The notes under the pieces are model-generated. The model did not search any database and had not been told where the DNA came from. It saw only the letters and a program-made list of their open reading frames with translations. Both the position numbers and the translations under genes were made by a program. From Coenobita brevimanus (lineage: Eukaryota; Arthropoda; Malacostraca; Decapoda; Coenobitidae), in assembly GCA_032717465.1 (NCBI GenBank), contig CM064691.1:3272315-3336314 (forward strand): a DNA stretch of 64,000 nucleotides. Reading direction: 5' to 3'. Below are positions 62,293 to 64,000 of the stretch, piece after piece; positions within the stretch are counted from its first letter, which is position 1; each line of letters begins with the position of its first letter.

Positions 62293-62792
62293 ATCATCAT
62301 CATCATCATCCAATCCTACATTGCCCCATGAGAAGCGTAGGAGCCCGGGGCTAGGCAGTTGGTCCCGACATTTAAGATGAGAGTGACCGGCCTCACTCAT
62401 CCCTGAGTGGCATTACCTGAGCAATCAACCCCAACCACCCCTTGGATATAAACCTTCACCAGCTCAATCCGACTGGAGTGCAATAATTACCCACTAAACC
62501 ACCAGGTGGCAAAATTTGGTTATATGGTTACCACCCAGCGTAGTAAATGATTTCCTGGTGTTCAAGAAACCATTTGGCTTTGTCACTCAGTGTAGAGTCA
62601 CCCACAGGCAGAAGGAAGAGGAAAGAATGAAGGAAAGAAAGACAGAAGAGGGAGCGTAAAGTCACCCGTAGGCAGAAGGACAAGGAAAGAATGAAGGAAA
62701 GAAAGACAGAAGAGGATGGAAGGAAAGACAGATAGAGGAGAGGAAAGAGCAGACACCCGACAGCAGCACTACATCGAGTGAGTGGATGGTGA
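62293..62792 (-). mobile_element. SINE-like insertion private to unit 3, with (ATG)n tail
   Basis: About 500 bp absent from units 1 and 2 at the same site (near 46190 and 55510). On the minus strand it has a perfect pol III A box TGGTTTAGTGG within GGTGGTTTAGTGGGTAA (about 62490-62507), a B box-like GGTTTATATCC (62443-62453, three mismatches) and, at the 3' end, ATGATGATGATGATGATAT (62293-62311). The 5' part contains a 64-bp tandem pair starting GTCACCC (62597 and 62661). Two nested events are possible. No target-site duplication is obvious. Confidence 0.68.
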
Positions 62793-63059
62793 GATTTAAC
62801 AATATTTTTGAGTTCTGTCCTTTGTGCTCAATTCTGTTACCCTTTTATCTCGTTCTTTCATCTACAATATATCGAGGCCACGGATGTCTGTTTTACTTGA
62901 TTCCGCCATATCCTGACAGTTTTACTAAATTTAGGATAAAGTTTCAGAACTAGAGGGGTTAGATTTATCATCAACAAGTCCGTCAAATACGAGACATCTT
63001 TCCAACTTTCAATAAAACTGTCTGGTAGCAGCAAGAATGATATAAACACTAAAGTACGA

Positions 63060-63720
63060 ATATAAGCCCGTCTCTCGCTACACTACTAAGGGATCATCTA
63101 CCCACCCACCAATTGGCCTCCAGGGACCTGTTCTTGCACTGACCTAGTTTCCATTAAAGACCCGTTTTCCTCCTAGAGTCTCTTGTAATTTATGGACACT
63201 TTTACCCATTGCAGATTTTCCCATAAGAAAGAATGTTCCCTATGGATCTATTTTGACTATGAGCTTAAAAATCTATCGGACTTATTTTACTCAAGATTCT
63301 ATTTATCCTTATTGAACATGGACCAATTTTACTCATTAAGCTCTTTATCCTTATCGACCATGGACCTATTATCCCCATGGACCCACATTCCACCTTGACC
63401 ATATTGCCCATCATGCTCCTGTTTTTCCACCATGGGCGCATTTTTCCCTTGGCATTGTTTACTCTACAAGGACTGATATTCTCGAACCTAGTTTCCTCAT
63501 GGGTGTACTTTTCCTCATGCATCTACTTTCTACCCATGGACGAAACACCGCATCTCTACATGGACCTAGTTTCTCCCATGAAGTTATTTTCCCAATAGAT
63601 CTACTTATACCCACTGGACCTGTGCTTCCACTTGGGTCCATTTCCTTCAAAAATTTATTACTTCATGGAGCTTTTATCCTACATATACATGTTTTCCTCA
63701 TCCAGTCACCCATCATCACA
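63060..63720. repeat. Degenerate minisatellite (unit 3 copy)
   Basis: Counterpart of 47000-47640, with more substitutions in its first 250 bp and near identity afterwards (from about 63355). Confidence 0.65.
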
Positions 63721-63783
63721 CATACCTATCCACTCACCCAGTGTAGTTTGTCTTAGAGATAAGACGATGGGTCAGCACGTTTA

Positions 63784-63892
<109 letters not shown>

Positions 63893-64000
63893 GCACAGCC
63901 GACTTAGGGCCTTATTCTAGATGCTGTTGGATACCAAGCAACATCTTTTTCTCAGCGACTTATTTTCACATTACACCTTAGCATTCACTTACTTTTGATA

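Overview
This window is nuclear DNA from an arthropod, most likely a decapod crustacean. The evidence is a cluster of small intron-containing cuticle-protein genes with the Rebers-Riddiford (RR) chitin-binding domain, a very high load of dinucleotide microsatellites, and many non-LTR retrotransposon, Penelope-like and tRNA-derived SINE copies. The species cannot be fixed from the sequence. There are no bacterial-type operons, no CRISPR array and no free-standing tRNA or rRNA gene.

The only host protein-coding genes I can support are five paralogous RR cuticle-protein genes, all on the minus strand: 13825-15437, 30809-33979, 42440-43539, 50009-51061 and 58873-59926. Each has three coding exons in phase 0: a 12-base exon encoding four residues (MNTK or a variant), a 75-base exon that completes the signal peptide, and a 327-378-base exon carrying the RR domain and an acidic Ser/Glu-rich tail. 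Each has a TATA box and an initiator-like motif at the expected distance. Four of the five share an FTZ-F1-type nuclear-receptor half-site about 66 bp upstream of the TATA box. The products should be secreted, chitin-binding structural proteins of the exoskeleton, probably expressed in step with the moult.

Layout. 0-3.9 kb: a Penelope-like remnant and decayed repeats. 3.9-8.9 kb: two copies of an RTE-like LINE, one nearly full length. 9-13.8 kb: non-coding, with LINE tails and a degenerate minisatellite. 13.8-15.5 kb: cuticle gene 1, with a (TA)n tract and an inverted-repeat element (MITE-like) in intron 1. 15.9-24.8 kb: LINE fragments, a perfect (CA)n tract of about 1.15 kb, another LINE copy, a SINE and a second MITE copy. 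26-30 kb: a decayed CR1/Jockey-type LINE and (TA)n tracts. 30.8-34.1 kb: cuticle gene 2, with a decayed LINE in intron 1. 34.7-42.3 kb: gene-poor repeats. 42.4-64 kb: a tandem segmental duplication of roughly 7.5-9 kb units, each carrying one cuticle gene (3, 4, 5) and its upstream spacer. The units differ by private transposon insertions, so they act as filled and empty sites for one another.

I did not find a novel enzymatic or defence system. The most notable signals are the cuticle-gene array with concerted evolution and a fixed-spacing regulatory site, the private insertions in the duplicated units (including a GC-rich element of about 500 bp with a perfect 12-bp target-site duplication), the microsatellite-associated MITE, and the very long perfect CA tract. 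All identity statements are by eye.
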